A stretch of 7,362 nt of DNA from an uncultured Plesiomonas sp. (GTDB lineage Bacteria; Pseudomonadota; Gammaproteobacteria; Enterobacterales; CAMTGL01). The stretch's first letter is position 1. Every line of letters starts with the position of its first letter. The notes below the pieces were generated by a model. It did no database searches, was not told where the DNA came from, and saw only the letters and a list, made by a program, of their open reading frames with translations. Below, piece by piece: positions 5,294 to 7,362 of the stretch. The stretch is from positions 1 to 7,362 of the forward strand of contig CAMTGL010000102.1 of the NCBI GenBank assembly GCA_947071955.1. The letters run 5' to 3'. A program made the translations under genes and the position numbers.

Positions 5294-7069
5294 ATGAATA
5301 TCTTAATGGCACTTTCACAATTAGAAGTAACCGGTGCAGAAGTATATGCCACAACGGTAGGAAATGAGCTCACTCGCCGTGGACACGCAGTTTACTATGT
5401 CTCTGATACACTGACTAAACCGGTTAACGGCCACTATTTCTCGTTACGATTTAATAAGCGAAGCATACCCCGCCGATTTTGGCATGTTGCTTATTTAATC
5501 TATTTAATTCGCAAGCATAATATCCAATTGGTTCATGCTCATTCACGTGCATCAAGCTGGAGTTGTCATATTGCCTGTAAGCTCACGGGCACACCTATGG
5601 TAACCACGGTACATGGCCGCCAGCCGGTACATGCTTCACGCAAAGCCTTCCTTGCCATGGGTAGCCATGCTATAGCGGTTTGTGAAGCTGTCGCAACTCA
5701 GCTGATTAATGAACTTGGCATGCCTGAGCGCGCAGTAAGTATTGGCCGTAATGGTATTGATATTGAGCGTTATCAGCGTGTAAGCGCGCCATTACATACG
5801 CGCCCAGTGGTGACGATAATCGGTCGGCTCACAGGCCCTAAAGGTGAGTTGTGCTACCGTTTATTAGATGAAGTGCTTGATTTAGATAAATGGGATATCC
5901 GTATTTATACGGGCAGTAAAGTGCCAGAGCGTTTTACCCGTTTTGCTTCAAAAGTAAATTTTGCCGGTTACCGAGATGATATTGAGCAGGCTATAGCTGA
6001 AAGTAATGTGGTTATTGGTGCTGGTCGAGTGGCAATTGAAGCGCTGCTGATGGGGCGTCCAACCGTTGCCATTGGAGAAGCAAATGCTATCGGTCTTATC
6101 ACACAACGCAATATTCACACCGCGATGGAGAGCAATTTTGGTGATATCGGCCCGAAAGATCTGGATATTGATTTTGGCCAGTTAAAAACTGAAATTAACG
6201 CAGCTCTTGCAGCACAATATACAGATGAGAATATCAGCCATCTTGTTGCTGAAAGTTATAATACCCAGCATGTAGTTGATCAGCTCGAATATCGCTATCA
6301 AAGTGAGTATGTTTATACTCGTAAACATGAAATCCCAGTGATTATGTATCACCGTTTTATTACTGATGAGAGTGAAAAAGGTGTACATGGCACTTATCTA
6401 CACATTGACATGCTAGATAAGCATTTTCGCTTATTAAAAAAACTAGGATATGAAACACTCACGTTCAGTGAGCTTCAAGAAAAAGGCACAATAAGCCGTT
6501 TTGAATTTGGAAAAAAATATTTCATGATCACTGTTGATGATGGATATAAAGATAACTTAACGTTACTGCTTCCGTTACTAAAAAAATATAATTTCAAAGC
6601 TACTGTATATGCCGTAACGGGTGAGCACTTTAATCGTTGGGATGTTGAAAACCCGAATAATCCTGAGAAAAAAGTGAGTTTAATGACACCGTCAGAGCTA
6701 AGTGAACTGGCTAACTCAGGATATATTGAAATTGGTGGGCATACACTCACACATCCAAAGCTTGATACGCTTGATTATACCCATCAACAATATGAGATTA
6801 GTGAGAACAAGCAACAACTTGAAGCTTTACTTGATAGTAAGTTAACCTCTTTTGCTTATCCTTACGGTATTCATAATGAAGAGAGTAAAGAAATAGCAAA
6901 AAAACTAAGCTTTAATTTTGCTGTAGCAACCAACAGTGGGCCGCTAGCGCTGCATGAAGACTTATACCAGATTAGGCGCATTGCTATATTCCCACGCACA
7001 GATACTTTTGGTTTTTGGCGAAAAATCAAAGGGAATTATAATTTTAGGAAAGCAAACAAGGCATCCTAG
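5294..7069 (+). CDS. Fused family-4-like glycosyltransferase and NodB-type polysaccharide deacetylase
   Basis: The 591-residue protein has two domains and no signal peptide or membrane helix. Residues 1 to about 325 are a GT-B glycosyltransferase: the acceptor-side start MNILMALSQLEVTGAEVYATTV, HAHSR (81-85), TVHGR (105-109) and the donor-side GAGRVAIEALLMGRPTVAIG around Glu249. The position of the first acid of the usual E-x7-E is Ile241. From about 346 (EIPVIMYHRF) comes a NodB-type deacetylase with TVDDGY (Asp415, Asp416), the metal site HTLTH (His483, His487) and FAYPYG (520-525). All key deacetylase residues are present. The likely job is adding an N-acetylhexosamine to the LPS core and deacetylating it on the cytoplasmic side, by analogy with separate WabH and WabN in Klebsiella; this is inference. 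The ATG at 5294 fits the family start; a GTG at 5285 would add three residues and lies closer to AGAGG (5277-5281). G+C drops from the first to the second domain. Confidence 0.9.
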   Translation: MNILMALSQLEVTGAEVYATTVGNELTRRGHAVYYVSDTLTKPVNGHYFSLRFNKRSIPRRFWHVAYLIYLIRKHNIQLVHAHSRASSWSCHIACKLTGTPMVTTVHGRQPVHASRKAFLAMGSHAIAVCEAVATQLINELGMPERAVSIGRNGIDIERYQRVSAPLHTRPVVTIIGRLTGPKGELCYRLLDEVLDLDKWDIRIYTGSKVPERFTRFASKVNFAGYRDDIEQAIAESNVVIGAGRVAIEALLMGRPTVAIGEANAIGLITQRNIHTAMESNFGDIGPKDLDIDFGQLKTEINAALAAQYTDENISHLVAESYNTQHVVDQLEYRYQSEYVYTRKHEIPVIMYHRFITDESEKGVHGTYLHIDMLDKHFRLLKKLGYETLTFSELQEKGTISRFEFGKKYFMITVDDGYKDNLTLLLPLLKKYNFKATVYAVTGEHFNRWDVENPNNPEKKVSLMTPSELSELANSGYIEIGGHTLTHPKLDTLDYTHQQYEISENKQQLEALLDSKLTSFAYPYGIHNEESKEIAKKLSFNFAVATNSGPLALHEDLYQIRRIAIFPRTDTFGFWRKIKGNYNFRKANKAS

Positions 7070-7080
7070 GATGCCTTGTT
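7055..7080. terminator. 26-bp perfect palindrome between convergent genes, likely bidirectional terminator
   Basis: AACAAGGCATCC (7055-7066) and GGATGCCTTGTT (7069-7080) are perfect arms around TA. The palindrome includes the stop codon (7067-7069) and the last codons of the transferase-deacetylase gene, and ends 7 bp before the stop of the opposing waaL. As RNA it folds into a strong hairpin on either strand. The following T tracts are short and interrupted, so efficiency is uncertain. Confidence 0.7.
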
Positions 7081-7087
7081 ATAACTA

Positions 7088-7362
7088 TTATCTTCTGGAT
7101 AGAATAAATGAAATTGTAATTACAAACATATAAATATTAACAGGATACATTAAAGGCACATCAGTAAGTGCAAAAATAAAATATGAAGAAATTACTGAAA
7201 CCAGTAAGACAGAATGAAAATCACTTACCCACTTTGTCTTTATAAAGAATAATGGAGAGAATAAAAAAAATAGATATGCCGCAAGGCCTACAATCCCTTT
7301 CATCACTAATGAATTTATAAACTCATTATGTGCATGAGGAAAATACTGAGACTGTTTAAGTA
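7088..7362 (-). CDS. waaL: O-antigen ligase, C-terminal fragment (cut by window edge)
   Basis: Reading in from the right edge, the minus strand gives 90 codons to the TAA at 7090-7088, beginning LKQSQYFPHAHNEFINSLVM. The piece HN-x9-G-x2-G fits the H[NSQ]x9Gxx[GTY] motif known for WaaL ligases, where the histidine is essential. After it come two to three hydrophobic segments (GIVGLAAYLFFLFSPLFFI; HSVLLVSVISSYFIFAL; YPVNIYMFVITISFIL) and a basic SRR end, as in Wzy_C-type polytopic inner-membrane proteins. WaaL transfers O-antigen from undecaprenyl diphosphate to the lipid A core on the periplasmic side. An O-antigen polymerase (Wzy) is the main alternative; the location in a core locus favours WaaL. 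A GTG/ATG pair at 7306-7301 is internal, not the start. Hand-counted G+C is under 30%, far below its neighbours. Confidence 0.8.
   Translation of the reverse strand, partial: LKQSQYFPHAHNEFINSLVMKGIVGLAAYLFFLFSPLFFIKTKWVSDFHSVLLVSVISSYFIFALTDVPLMYPVNIYMFVITISFILSRR

Noticed and set aside
6182..6750. Minus-strand open frames inside the transferase-deacetylase gene
   Set aside because: They are in AT-rich antisense sequence without ribosome sites, opposite conserved deacetylase motifs.

Overview
The window looks like the chromosome of a gammaproteobacterium close to the Enterobacterales. MetJ, MetB, Tdh, Kbl and HldD all look strongly similar, by memory, to their Escherichia coli counterparts, but the gene order differs. 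In E. coli metJB and kbl-tdh are far apart; here they are convergent neighbours. A TetR gene also sits between kbl and hldD. The order, and the presence of LPS core genes next to hldD, would fit something like Plesiomonas shigelloides. That species call is an inference from memory, not something the sequence proves.

Left part (1-822): the 5' end of metB (minus strand, running off the left edge) and complete metJ (plus strand) diverge from a shared control region. It carries a tandem array of 8-bp Met boxes, a good metJ promoter and a plausible metB promoter. This is the methionine regulon repressor with one of its target genes. metJ ends in a strong bidirectional terminator shared with the convergent tdh.

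Middle (941-4147), all on the minus strand: the kbl-tdh operon for threonine catabolism to glycine and acetyl-CoA, preceded upstream by a separately terminated TetR-family regulator gene. A 16-bp tandem duplication covers the kbl stop codon, and the kbl-tdh gap is unusually long.

Right part (4271-7362): hldD (plus strand), which makes the ADP-heptose for the LPS inner core. It is followed by a gene for a fused glycosyltransferase plus NodB-type polysaccharide deacetylase, then the C-terminal end of an O-antigen ligase (WaaL) on the opposite strand, entering from the right edge. This is the start of an LPS core (waa) locus. G+C falls from about 50% in the housekeeping genes to about 33% in the deacetylase half of the fusion and below 30% in waaL, as expected for exchangeable LPS genes. 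An ops-like motif at the hldD stop, followed by an intrinsic terminator, suggests that RfaH-type antitermination may control entry into the locus.

The most interesting items are the transferase-deacetylase fusion, the ops-like/terminator pair before it, the metJ leader palindrome, and the 26-bp perfect palindrome that contains the fusion gene's stop codon. No RNA genes, insertion sequences or CRISPR arrays were seen.
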